A DNA stretch of 64,000 nt from an uncultured Winogradskyella sp. (GCF_947495255.1 NZ_CANLYI010000004.1:310001-374000), one strand, 5' to 3'; counted from the stretch's first letter, positions 26,533-35,020 are shown. Notes: generated by a model not told the origin, from the sequence alone. Numbers and translations are program-made.

Positions 26533-28737
26533 ATGAAAAAAATACTACTATTTACTTATCTTTTTTGCGTTGCATTATCAATTAACGCTCAAGACTTGGT
26601 GACTAAAATACCAAAAGACGCTAAAGCAGTTGTTGCTATAAAAGGAAGCAATGTTACCGACTTAGTTTCTGTAGCTGAGTTTGAAAACTCTAAAATCGGA
26701 AAATTATTTTTAAAAGAGATGATTAAAGAGACTGATGGTAGAGTTTCTAATATAAATGAATTAGGAATTGATTTAAAACGGGATTTCTATTACTTTATGA
26801 TATCTGATTCATTGAGTTTAAAACATAACTTTTTGGTTCCTTTAAAGGATAAAGTTGGTTTTGAAAAATTAATGCCAGAGAGACAAAAGAAGAAAATAAT
26901 CACAGATGGAGATCTATCTTATTTTGTAGACTCTTATGATAATATGGTTATGATGTGGAATAATAATATGTTGCTAATGACAATGTCTCAAGAGACATAT
27001 AGTGACGATTATTATGGCTATAACGATTACAATGTAGAAGAATTAACTGAGGAAGTTGTAGTCGAAGCTGTTGAAGCATATTATCCTATAATGACTTTTG
27101 TTGAAAGAGATCATGATTTTGGAACTATCATTCAAGGAAGTGTAGTAACCCATTCATTTGAATTTACTAATACTGGTGATTCAGATTTGGTAATAACAGA
27201 TGCCAGAGCTAGTTGTGGTTGTACAGTTCCTGATTATCCAGAAACGGCTATTAGTCCTGGTCAATCTGGTGAAATTACGGTGAAGTTTAATAGTAAAAAC
27301 AGATCTGGTTCTCAATATAAAACTATAACCTTAACGACTAACACAGAAAATGGTGTAGAAAAGTTGACAATAAACTCTTATGTAAATGATGAAGAAACTA
27401 TTATAGAAGAGACTGAAATAGAAGAAGCAGTTATAGAATCTACAGAAGTAGAGATTGAAGAAACGGTTATAGAATCTACAGAGTCTTATAGTAATAATGA
27501 TGATTATTATGAGAACTTAAGAAAAGAAAGAGAAGCTAAAAAATTAATAGCAGACAAAGCCTTAGTTGCCTATGCAAAATTAACAATTCAAGGTAATTAC
27601 GCTAATGGTTCTATTTTAAAAAATAGTAAATATGTAAAAGCAATTGGCAATAGTAAAGATGAAGCTACAGCTTGGATTGCTGATCTTAGTTCTATTTATT
27701 CAGATTTGTTACAACAGGCATCTTATGGTTTAGGACCTAATTACTTAGGGCTATATGATGGCTTACAAAATTTTTATGGAGATATGTCGCTTACGTCTAA
27801 GCTTAATTTCGAAAAAACTCAGGTGTCTCTAAAAACAATTTACACCATGAATAGTGACATGGCTAAATACACTGAAGCCATGTATAATGGTAAAATGAAC
27901 TCTAATTTTTTTAAATTCTTTAATGAAGATAAAATGTTAGGTTATTTTTCGGTGAATATGAGCACACAAGGCATTTTAGAAGCTTATCCAGAAATGATGA
28001 GTAAAATGTTTGAAGGTTATGAGGATGACGAAGTTGCAGCATTTGTACCTATTGGTATGAGAATTTTGTCATTATTGATTGATGAAGAAGGTGCAGCAAA
28101 AATATTAAGGGGAGATATGCTTTTTGTTCTTACAGAAATGAAGGAAAGAGAATTAAGTTACACAACTTATGAGTATGATGAAAATTATGAAAGAGAAGAA
28201 GTAACTAAAACTAAAAAAGAAACGCTACCAGGTTTTTTAATGATGTTAACATCATCTGAAGGTGATTTGTTTCATCAATTAATGAAAATAGCTGTAAAAG
28301 AAAGTAGAGGAGAAGTAACTTTAAATGCTAACGGAATCTACCAATTAAATACAAATGAGTTGCCTTTTGCTTTAAATGTTATGTTTAAGAATGATGCCAT
28401 TCTTATCGGAACTTCTTTTGAAGATATGGTTGCAATTAAAAACGGTAAATTCAACAGTAAAGTTGGTGGGAAACATAAAAACCTAATTAAAAAGAACTCT
28501 AGTGCGATTTATGTAAACGGACAAGAAATTGCTTCAACATTCCCAAGAGAAATTATGCCTAATGATTTTAAAGAAAAAATAGATTTTATTGCTGAAAATA
28601 CAGAGGATGTAATTTTCAAAACAGGAAAAGTTAAGAAGAATGCCATGGAAGGTGAGATGATTTTAAATACACCAGAGAAAGGACATAACAACAGTTTAGC
28701 ATATTTTTTAAATATGATTACTGCACTAATGGATTAA
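26533..28737 (+). CDS. exported protein resembling DUF4836, with inserted DUF1573 domain
   Basis: A 734-residue protein with a signal peptide (about 1-19). Residues 20-165 start LVTKIPKDAKAVVAIKG, resembling the N-terminal part of DUF4836-type envelope proteins. A complete DUF1573 module then interrupts (about 193-285): HDFGTIIQGSVVTHSFEFTN, ASCGCTVPDYP, GEITVKFNS. An acidic Glu/Thr/Val linker with a small internal repeat (about 290-320) leads into the rest of the protein. The downstream gene encodes a similar but DUF1573-free protein. DUF1573 modules are Ig-like; their insertion here looks like a domain acquisition. Function unknown, location envelope. Confidence 0.72.
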   Translation: MKKILLFTYLFCVALSINAQDLVTKIPKDAKAVVAIKGSNVTDLVSVAEFENSKIGKLFLKEMIKETDGRVSNINELGIDLKRDFYYFMISDSLSLKHNFLVPLKDKVGFEKLMPERQKKKIITDGDLSYFVDSYDNMVMMWNNNMLLMTMSQETYSDDYYGYNDYNVEELTEEVVVEAVEAYYPIMTFVERDHDFGTIIQGSVVTHSFEFTNTGDSDLVITDARASCGCTVPDYPETAISPGQSGEITVKFNSKNRSGSQYKTITLTTNTENGVEKLTINSYVNDEETIIEETEIEEAVIESTEVEIEETVIESTESYSNNDDYYENLRKEREAKKLIADKALVAYAKLTIQGNYANGSILKNSKYVKAIGNSKDEATAWIADLSSIYSDLLQQASYGLGPNYLGLYDGLQNFYGDMSLTSKLNFEKTQVSLKTIYTMNSDMAKYTEAMYNGKMNSNFFKFFNEDKMLGYFSVNMSTQGILEAYPEMMSKMFEGYEDDEVAAFVPIGMRILSLLIDEEGAAKILRGDMLFVLTEMKERELSYTTYEYDENYEREEVTKTKKETLPGFLMMLTSSEGDLFHQLMKIAVKESRGEVTLNANGIYQLNTNELPFALNVMFKNDAILIGTSFEDMVAIKNGKFNSKVGGKHKNLIKKNSSAIYVNGQEIASTFPREIMPNDFKEKIDFIAENTEDVIFKTGKVKKNAMEGEMILNTPEKGHNNSLAYFLNMITALMD
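27428..27483 (+). repeat. short direct repeat in the acidic linker
   Basis: The word GTTATAGAATCTACAGA occurs twice about 36 nt apart, coding VIEST in both copies, inside the Glu-rich linker that follows the DUF1573 domain. It suggests local slippage around the inserted domain. Confidence 0.6.
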
Positions 28738-28756
28738 TTATTTAAACTAAAATCTT

Positions 28757-30190
28757 TTGAAAAAATCTCTAAAAATAACCCTATCGATACTTCTATTAGT
28801 ATTGGTAGGGTATTTTGGTTACACCCATTTTAAAAAGACGTCTGTTTTACTTAACGTTATACATGAAGACGCAGAAAGTGTAATTAAAGTTGGTGTGCAT
28901 GACATTACAAAAACAATAGTTTTAGATGCACTTTCATCACCAAGCTATTACTGGAAAAACACAAAAACATATAAGGACAATAAAAAAGACGATTCAAAAG
29001 AGGACGATGGTATTGGTGTAGATTTAAAACCATACGCAATGGCGTTTTATACGATAAAACACATCGATAACACCATTTTTACCACCTTCAAAATTGACGA
29101 TATAGAAGCTTTTAAAAAGTATATAGATAAATACGCTAAAGAGAAATCAAGTGTAATTACAAACGATGCAAAAGGCTATAAGAAGCTTACTTTAGAAAAG
29201 TCTAAACTAATGCTAGCTTGGAACTCAGAAAAAATAGCAGTAGCTCTGACCTTAGATACGCCTTTAGATAAATTAAAAACTGTTTTTGAAGATGTATTAT
29301 TAAGAGACAAGCTTATTTCGGATAAGAATCATGACATTATTAAAAAACTAAGCAGCACATCTGACCATATTGTTTTTGTAAATAAGGAAAGTTTAATAAC
29401 GCTTAACTTTAAAGACAAAGGAGCAATTGTACATGGTGATATTTATACAAAAGACTCAGAGATATATAAGACAAGTACAACTTATAATAGTTTGCCAGAA
29501 GCGTCTCTACAACTTTATTTTGATGCTAATTTTAACAATAAAGAGAACGAAAAAGCATTTTCTAAAAACTTTGAAAACGTATCTTTCTTCTCCAAAAATA
29601 ATATAGAAGTCGCTGAACTAGCTAATAGAACTAACGGTTTTTTTAGTGCAGCAATTATAGGAAGAACAACACAATTAGACACAATTATTAGTTATGACTA
29701 CGATGATAATTTTGAAAAAGTAGCTGTAAAAAAACGGCAAGAAAAGGAGGTGCCTAAAATAACGATTAACCTAGGAGTCAATGAGAATGAAAGTTTAGAT
29801 ACTTACTTAAAAAACAATGGTGCTATAGCAAATGATGTATTATTAAGTATTCCTTATTATACATTTTATGCTAAAGAAAATAATCAAATAGTATCATTTA
29901 ATACAACTAAAGAAAAGCTTAAGACTGAAGAAAAAAATAGCGCTAGTTTCTTCAAACTAGATGTTGATTTTAATCATTTACAAAAAGATATTACAATTTC
30001 AAGAGCGAATGACGTATTTGCTTTATTGGAGACATTAAATATTGAAGCAAATCAATTAAAAGGCACTAATAAAATTAAAATAGTAGGTAATCTTTTAGGG
30101 AAGAATGAAGATGTAAATATCATCTCTCAAATATTCTTTGGGTTACAAAAAATAGAAGCAGAAGAAAACTCAAGCAACGAGAATATTTAA
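28757..30190 (+). CDS. uncharacterised membrane-anchored protein, relative of the preceding gene product
   Basis: A 477-residue protein starting at TTG (28757); no ATG is available and the translation from it, MKKSLKITLSILLLVLVGYFGY, is a good signal anchor. The layout parallels the preceding protein: VLLNVIHEDAESVIKVGVHD near the start and a long alpha/beta body. It has no DUF1573 insertion. Spacing of 20 nt indicates co-transcription. No family is recognised with certainty. Confidence 0.68.
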   Translation: MKKSLKITLSILLLVLVGYFGYTHFKKTSVLLNVIHEDAESVIKVGVHDITKTIVLDALSSPSYYWKNTKTYKDNKKDDSKEDDGIGVDLKPYAMAFYTIKHIDNTIFTTFKIDDIEAFKKYIDKYAKEKSSVITNDAKGYKKLTLEKSKLMLAWNSEKIAVALTLDTPLDKLKTVFEDVLLRDKLISDKNHDIIKKLSSTSDHIVFVNKESLITLNFKDKGAIVHGDIYTKDSEIYKTSTTYNSLPEASLQLYFDANFNNKENEKAFSKNFENVSFFSKNNIEVAELANRTNGFFSAAIIGRTTQLDTIISYDYDDNFEKVAVKKRQEKEVPKITINLGVNENESLDTYLKNNGAIANDVLLSIPYYTFYAKENNQIVSFNTTKEKLKTEEKNSASFFKLDVDFNHLQKDITISRANDVFALLETLNIEANQLKGTNKIKIVGNLLGKNEDVNIISQIFFGLQKIEAEENSSNENI

Positions 30191-30231
30191 TTTTACTAAT
30201 AGCTCTTTAAATTACCATATACGCCATCTAA

Positions 30232-30687
30232 ATGACCAATAAGATAAAACAAGAATTGTATGCTCAATGTCAATCTTTTATAGATACTCGTTTACAGGCG
30301 ATAACAAATACTATTCATGAAATTCAAGTGTCTCTAACCTCAGAGACCAAAAGTAGTGCAGGTGATAAGCATGAAACCGGAAGAGCAATGCTACAATTAG
30401 AACGCGAAAAAGCGGGTCATCAGTTAGCAGAAATTGAAAAACAAAAGCAAATTCTTCATAAGGTAAATGTGGAATCTAAACACCAAAAAGTGGCATTAGG
30501 TTCTGTAATAAAAACAACACAAGCCAATTATTTTATTGCTGTTAGTACTGGCGAAATAGTAATAGATAAAACTACTTATTATGCTATTTCTGCCGCGACA
30601 CCTATTGCGCAATTATTATTGTCAAAAGATGTTGGTGATGAGATTTTTTTTAGAGGTAATGGGTTTAGGGTAATTGATGTTTTTTAA
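30232..30687 (+). CDS. GreA/GreB-like coiled-coil protein
   Basis: A 151-residue protein. Residues 1-80 are a charged coiled coil including SETKSSAGDKHETGRAMLQLE, and residues 85-151 form a small domain with ATPIAQLLLSKDVGDEIFF, which resembles the C-terminal FKBP-like half of GreA-type factors (TPIG-x-ALLGK-x-VGD). Similar flavobacterial proteins are, as I recall, often mislabelled as 3-oxoacyl-ACP synthase; nothing here supports that. A transcription-cleavage or RNA-polymerase-binding role is possible but unproven. Convergent with rtcB. Confidence 0.7.
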   Translation: MTNKIKQELYAQCQSFIDTRLQAITNTIHEIQVSLTSETKSSAGDKHETGRAMLQLEREKAGHQLAEIEKQKQILHKVNVESKHQKVALGSVIKTTQANYFIAVSTGEIVIDKTTYYAISAATPIAQLLLSKDVGDEIFFRGNGFRVIDVF

Positions 30688-30737
30688 AATTAAAAAGCAG
30701 ACCAACCAAAGCCAGTCCACTTTTCCCTTTCTAAAAA

Positions 30738-32198
<1,461 letters not shown>

Positions 32199-32212
32199 TT
32201 ATTTTTTTATCA

Positions 32213-32286
32213 TGCAAGGTCTTTTTTTTACCTTTTAGGTTTGACTACTTAATTATAATACCTACAAGGTTTTGAAACCTTGCAGG
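32213..32286 (-). repeat. hairpin repeats after the slipin gene
   Basis: CCTACAAGGTTT (32261-32272) and AAACCTTGCAGG (32275-32286) form a 12-bp hairpin with one mismatch, and a looser relative (GCAAGGTC ... ACCTTTTAGG) lies at 32215-32239. They follow the slipin stop, so they can act as its terminator. Words of this type (CTACAAGG ... CCTTGCAGG) recur between genes in flavobacterial genomes, as far as I recall. Confidence 0.5.
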
Positions 32287-32296
32287 ATTATAGAAT

Positions 32297-33397
32297 TTAC
32301 TTATTCACAGAGAAAATATCTTTTAATTGTTCAATGACGTTACCGTTGCCAGCAACTGTGATTTCGCCAATTTTATCAGCAATTTTCTCAACATATTCCA
32401 TCTCTTTTAATTTAAACAACATGCTGTTGTCTTCCATTAATTTCGCGGTATTCAACAAGCTACGAGTAGAAGCTGTTTCTTCTCGTCTTGTCACCACATT
32501 AGCTTGCGCTTTTTTGTGAGCAATCAAAACTTGGTTCATAATGTCTTTCATATCACCTGGTAAAATGACGTCTCTAATACCAGAATGTAATACATTAACA
32601 CCTAATTTGGTGGCTTGTGTTTTTACGTTTTTCAAAACAGCTTCGGCAATGGTTTCCTTTTGCTCTAACAATTCGTCTAAAGTGTAAGCACCAACAAATG
32701 CTCTTAATGCCAATTGTAAAATTGTGTACAATTGTTTTTCGTAATCTTTGTTATGCATTAACGCTGTTTCAACGTCTGTAACTTTATATTGTGCATAAAA
32801 GTTAATACGAACTGTTGCTTTGTCTTTGGTCAATAATTCTTGACCAGCAACTTCTAATTGTAATTGACGCATATCGGCTTTTGCGATCTTAATGGTTTGC
32901 TCGTTTTTCCAGAAATGATAAGTACCATGCTCTAGGATTTTAACAAACGTATCATTAACAATCATAATAGCTTTCTCAAAAGCGGCAACTTCAAAAGTTC
33001 TAATGTATTGACGCAATTGCATGTTGCTATACAAAGCTTTACTGATATCTTCTGTAATTTCGATTTTACTTAAATCGGCAGTTACAAATTTGTAGTCAAT
33101 TAAGCTGTTCCAAAATGCATAACGACCAGCAGTTAAGATGCGTTTAAAGTTATTGTTTTCGTAAACCAAAACAATCTCATTATCCTTTACATTAATTATA
33201 GTTAACATTGCTGCTAAGACTTCATCTTTAAGCAAGATTTCTAATGCTTTTGGTGCACTGAAAGCTTGTGATAAGTCGAACCTTAAGACTTGCTCACTAA
33301 ATTTTATCCAATGTTTTCCTGCCGTAATAACACGCGTGTAATTACCATTTTTAAACACTAAACCTACTGTACCTGCATGAATTCTTTCTCTATACAT
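32297..33397 (-). CDS. slipin (SPFH/band-7 family) next to rtcB
   Basis: A slipin-type SPFH protein. The open frame reaches 33454, but the ATG at 33397 (MYRERIHAGTVGLV) is preceded by AAATTAGAAATC, nearly identical to the AATTAGAAAAC before the rtcB ATG, so 366 residues is preferred. The N-terminal region has two related repeats (GLVFKNGNYTRVITAGKHW and VLVYENNNFKRILTAGRY), then the SPFH core and coiled C-terminus. No clear membrane helix is seen. Slipins are known neighbours of RtcB in RNA-repair gene clusters. No terminator was found between the tRNA-like array and this gene, so the array may be its leader. Confidence 0.85.
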   Translation of the reverse strand: MYRERIHAGTVGLVFKNGNYTRVITAGKHWIKFSEQVLRFDLSQAFSAPKALEILLKDEVLAAMLTIINVKDNEIVLVYENNNFKRILTAGRYAFWNSLIDYKFVTADLSKIEITEDISKALYSNMQLRQYIRTFEVAAFEKAIMIVNDTFVKILEHGTYHFWKNEQTIKIAKADMRQLQLEVAGQELLTKDKATVRINFYAQYKVTDVETALMHNKDYEKQLYTILQLALRAFVGAYTLDELLEQKETIAEAVLKNVKTQATKLGVNVLHSGIRDVILPGDMKDIMNQVLIAHKKAQANVVTRREETASTRSLLNTAKLMEDNSMLFKLKEMEYVEKIADKIGEITVAGNGNVIEQLKDIFSVNK

Positions 33398-33792
33398 GAT
33401 TTCTAATTTTTTGTCCTTAAGTTTTCTTTTTTTTACTTCAGAACGGTTATACATTTATAATAGAATTCTCTTTTTGAGAATGACTATTCGGTTAAAACAA
33501 AGTGAAAGAAAACCATCTTTCTAACTACGGAAATACAACAGATTTTAAGTGTTTTTAGAATTGTTTTGCAGATGATTTATCAATACAGAAACGACAATTG
33601 CCGAAACTATAATTGAAAAATGAATCTTTAAAAGAATACCTAAAGCGACCTACAATACAATTTGTATGTCAAGGTGTTTTCTAGACTGCTCAAGCAACGA
33701 ATTGCTTTTGCGAGTTTTAGTTCACTTTGTTTTTGCCATTTAAAGTGTGACGCACTTGGTGGTTAGTTTTGTGAGTTAACCAGCTCTGGGAT
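33398..33792 (-). other. long leader between the tRNA-like array and slipin
   Basis: No gene is visible here. Three hairpins can be read on the minus strand: TGGTTA / TAACCA (around 33782-33760); AAGTG / CACTT (around 33755-33740); and AAGCAA-UUCG-TTGCTT (33707-33692), a very stable UUCG tetraloop. An ATACAA/TTGTAT inverted repeat lies at 33655-33667. None is followed by a T-run, so none is a convincing terminator. These may be 3' processing or protective structures of the array RNA. Confidence 0.45.
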
Positions 33793-33832
33793 ATGGATTA
33801 TGAGTCCATTTCAAACTGTAACCGAAATACAG
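33793..33832 (-). ncRNA. two anticodon-arm-like hairpins after permuted module 2
   Basis: On the minus strand CTGTA-TTTCGGT-TACAG (33832-33816) and ATGGA-CTCATAA-TCCAT (33809-33793) are each a perfect 5-bp stem with a 7-nt loop, exactly the size of an anticodon arm. With U at loop position 2, the triplets in anticodon position are UCG (Arg) and CAU (Met). The second loop is identical to the usual tRNA-Met loop. GCTCTG (33835-33830) and CAGAGC (33788-33783) can also pair around them. Neither hairpin is followed by a T-arm. Confidence 0.5.
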
Positions 33833-33893
33833 AGCGTCTGCCAGTTCCGCCACAAACCGAATGTCGGTTTGGTAGGATTCGAACCTACATATT
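33826..33893 (-). ncRNA. circularly permuted tRNA-like module 2 (Y-RNA-like)
   Basis: Minus-strand order: T-arm GTAGG-TTCGAAT-CCTAC (33888-33872); acceptor 3' strand CAAACCG; loop ACATT; acceptor 5' strand CGGTTTG (perfect 7 bp); TG; D-arm GCG-GAACTGGCAGA-CGC (33850-33834), of the tRNA-Leu type with the GG pair kept. A closing stem AATAT/GTATT is possible but competes with the following UCG hairpin. The elbow elements (T-loop TTCGAAT, D-loop GG) are intact, while 5' and 3' tRNA ends do not exist because the acceptor is closed. This is the topology of the bacterial YrlA tRNA-mimic domain. Confidence 0.75.
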
Positions 33894-33895
33894 GA

Positions 33896-33964
33896 ATCTA
33901 TTGCTATAACCGCTTTAGCTACTTCCCGTTAGAGAAGACAGGATTCGAACCTGTGTACATAGAT
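33896..33964 (-). ncRNA. circularly permuted tRNA-like module 1 (Y-RNA-like)
   Basis: Minus-strand order: ATCTAT (33964-33959); variable GTAC; T-arm ACAGG-TTCGAAT-CCTGT (33954-33938); acceptor 3' strand CTTCTCT; loop AA; acceptor 5' strand CGGGAAG (six pairs including one G-T, end pair open); TA; D-arm GCTA-AAGCGGTTA-TAGC (33919-33903); A; ATAGAT (33901-33896). The last six bases pair perfectly with the first six and take the place of the anticodon stem. So every helix of a tRNA is present but the chain is opened in the anticodon loop and sealed at the acceptor end. Read in ordinary tRNA order, no acceptor partner for CTTCTCT exists upstream. Confidence 0.78.
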
Positions 33965-33967
33965 GGT

Positions 33968-33990
33968 GGTTATTCTTTTGGCAAATAACC
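33968..33990 (-). ncRNA. stem-loop preceding permuted module 1
   Basis: GGTTATT (33990-33984) and AATAACC (33974-33968) form a 7-bp stem, extendable by a T-G pair to leave a 7-nt loop GCCAAAA. It is separated from module 1 by 3 nt. It could be the basal stem of the module 1 RNA or a spacer hairpin. Confidence 0.45.
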
Positions 33991-33999
33991 CGAAGCCTT

Positions 34000-34083
34000 C
34001 AAGTCAAGTTGAATATAAAAACCTCATACCAATTGGTAAGGATTTATACAATAGTGCTATACCGAAACACTTAACAAGACTTG
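34000..34083 (-). ncRNA. degenerate tRNA-like element
   Basis: CAAGTC (34083-34078) pairs with GACTTG (34005-34000) as an acceptor-like helix. A D-arm-like AGTG-TTTCGGTATAG-CACT follows near the 5' end, a middle hairpin can be drawn around the palindrome TACCAATTGGTA, and AGGTT-TTTATATTC-AACTT (9-nt loop, one G-T pair) stands where the T-arm should be. The T-loop consensus is lost, so this is not a normal tRNA. It lies between the Tyr-like cloverleaf and the permuted modules and may be a decayed or specialised member. Confidence 0.4.
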
Positions 34084-34090
34084 CTTGATG

Positions 34091-34172
34091 TGGAAGCAGT
34101 AGGACTCGAACCTACAAGCTATAATAGACCTGATTTACAGTCAGGCGAGCCAACCAATTGCTCAATGCTTCC
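34091..34172 (-). tRNA. tRNA-Tyr(GUA)-like cloverleaf
   Basis: A complete 82-nt cloverleaf on the minus strand: acceptor GGAAGCA/TGCTTCC (7 perfect pairs), D-arm GAGC-AATTGGTTG-GCTC, anticodon arm CCTGA-CTGTAAA-TCAGG with anticodon GUA, a 13-nt variable region that can form a short CTA/TAG arm as in bacterial type II tRNA-Tyr, T-arm GTAGG-TTCGAGT-CCTAC and discriminator A. CCA is not encoded. Identity elements for tyrosyl-tRNA synthetase appear present. Its location at the head of an array of tRNA-like modules upstream of slipin and rtcB is unusual; it may be an extra tyrosine tRNA, a sensor or a repair substrate. Confidence 0.82.
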
Positions 34173-34203
34173 GTTTTTTGTTATGTTAAAGAACTTTTAT
34201 TAA

Positions 34204-34265
34204 GCTCTGCTAGACTCCTTTTTCTAGCAGAGCGCTACTTTTAAAGTCTGATTCCAAAAAGACTT
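34204..34265 (-). ncRNA. two hairpins at the 5' end of the array transcript
   Basis: First, AAGTCT/AGACTT (34265-34244) with a 10-nt loop; then a perfect 11-bp stem GCTCTGCTAGA/TCTAGCAGAGC (34233-34204) with loop AAAAGGAG. They lie between the operator promoter (34282) and the Tyr-like cloverleaf. No T-run follows the second stem on the minus strand, so it is not a normal terminator. A stable 5' hairpin could protect the RNA or bind a protein. Confidence 0.5.
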
Positions 34266-34281
34266 CTAATTAATTACACTG

Positions 34282-34317
34282 CAAATATTCTGAGCTGTTG
34301 CGCAATCTTTTTGCGTA
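34282..34317 (-). promoter_or_regulatory. promoter of the tRNA-like array with RNA-repair operator
   Basis: Minus-strand order: TACGCA (34317-34312), 7 nt, TGCGCA (34304-34299), 13 nt, TTTG (34285-34282). The -7 box AATATTTG equals that of rtcB. It lies just after the stop of the TPR gene and about 110 nt before the Tyr-like cloverleaf, so it should drive the array and probably slipin. The following GTGTAATTAA and TTAGAA words repeat the rtcB leader. Confidence 0.78.
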
Positions 34318-34323
34318 GTTAAA

Positions 34324-34863
34324 TTATTTTTTGTTTTTCTTCTTTTTTTTCTTCTTGCTCTTAGTTTTTTTAGTCTTTTCAGGTTTCATTTTATCTTTAA
34401 CTCTTTTAATTTCAGAATCGATGAAGCTGATAAAACTGTTATTGTAAACGTGCTTTTTTGCAGGCTTTAAAGTCTTTAATGCTTTCTTGTAATTTTGAAG
34501 AATCTCAAAAAGTTGCCCTTGGAATAAATACACTTCTCCTTTGTTTAACCCTTTTACGGTTAGAGAAAAGTCAATTAATTTTTGAGCTTCTTCGTAATCT
34601 TCATTCCACATTAAAACCAGAATGTATTTTGAATACACTTTGTGATAATCTAGTTTGCTTGCTAAAGCCTCTGCATAATATTGCTTTGCTTTTTCGTAAT
34701 CACCAAATTGTTCAGCTTGCAAACGTCCCATTAAATACAAAGCATAAGCGTTGTCTGCTTCGTAGGATAAGGCGTAGTTTAGATTTTCTACAGTTTCTTC
34801 TAGTTCGTATGGATAAGCATCTATGGCTTTAAGCACGTAATTGTTTAACAAATTCGTGTCCAT
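34324..34863 (-). CDS. TPR-repeat protein with polylysine tail
   Basis: A 179-residue protein with at least two tetratricopeptide units (YALYLMGRLQAEQFGDYEKAKQYYAEAL and following) and no signal peptide. It ends in a tail made almost only of lysine (about 155-179, for example KKTKSKKKKKKKNKK), which would bind nucleic acid or acidic partners. It lies directly upstream of the array promoter on the same strand, but has no copy of the RNA-repair operator itself. Function unknown; a link to the RNA locus is possible by position only. Confidence 0.75.
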   Translation of the reverse strand: MDTNLLNNYVLKAIDAYPYELEETVENLNYALSYEADNAYALYLMGRLQAEQFGDYEKAKQYYAEALASKLDYHKVYSKYILVLMWNEDYEEAQKLIDFSLTVKGLNKGEVYLFQGQLFEILQNYKKALKTLKPAKKHVYNNSFISFIDSEIKRVKDKMKPEKTKKTKSKKKKKKKNKK

Positions 34864-34879
34864 GTTTTTTATTTTTTTT

Positions 34880-35008
34880 CCTGAAACAGTTTCAGGATTT
34901 ATTTTTAGTTTGAACTCACATGAGACATTTAGACTGCGCTCAACGTGACAGATAAGTCCAGATTTTAATTCTTACTGTTTGTGGAAATGTGTTTAGCAGG
35001 TTTGCTAA
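34880..35008. repeat. inverted repeats and dispersed-repeat-like sequence in the 34864-35082 gap
   Basis: CCTGAAAC-A-GTTTCAGG (34880-34896) and TTAGCA-GGTT-TGCTAA (34993-35008) are perfect inverted repeats. Between them, 34921-34951 read on the minus strand contains GTCACGTTGAGCGCAGTC, a word I recognise as recurring between genes in flavobacterial genomes. No coding frame is visible in this part of the gap. Confidence 0.45.
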
Positions 35009-35020
35009 TGACTGAAAACA

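Noticed and set aside
33398..33454. Longer slipin start at 33454.
   Set aside because: The leader before the ATG at 33397 matches that of rtcB; the extra residues are basic and non-family.
33834..33928. Reading the 33.8-33.9 kb segment as an ordinary short tRNA (acceptor CGGGAAG with CAAACCG).
   Set aside because: Only four of seven pairs form and the anticodon arm would be too short; each strand pairs far better with its permuted partner.
34204..34233. Calling the 11-bp hairpin a terminator of the TPR gene.
   Set aside because: It lies beyond the array promoter and has no T-run on the minus strand.
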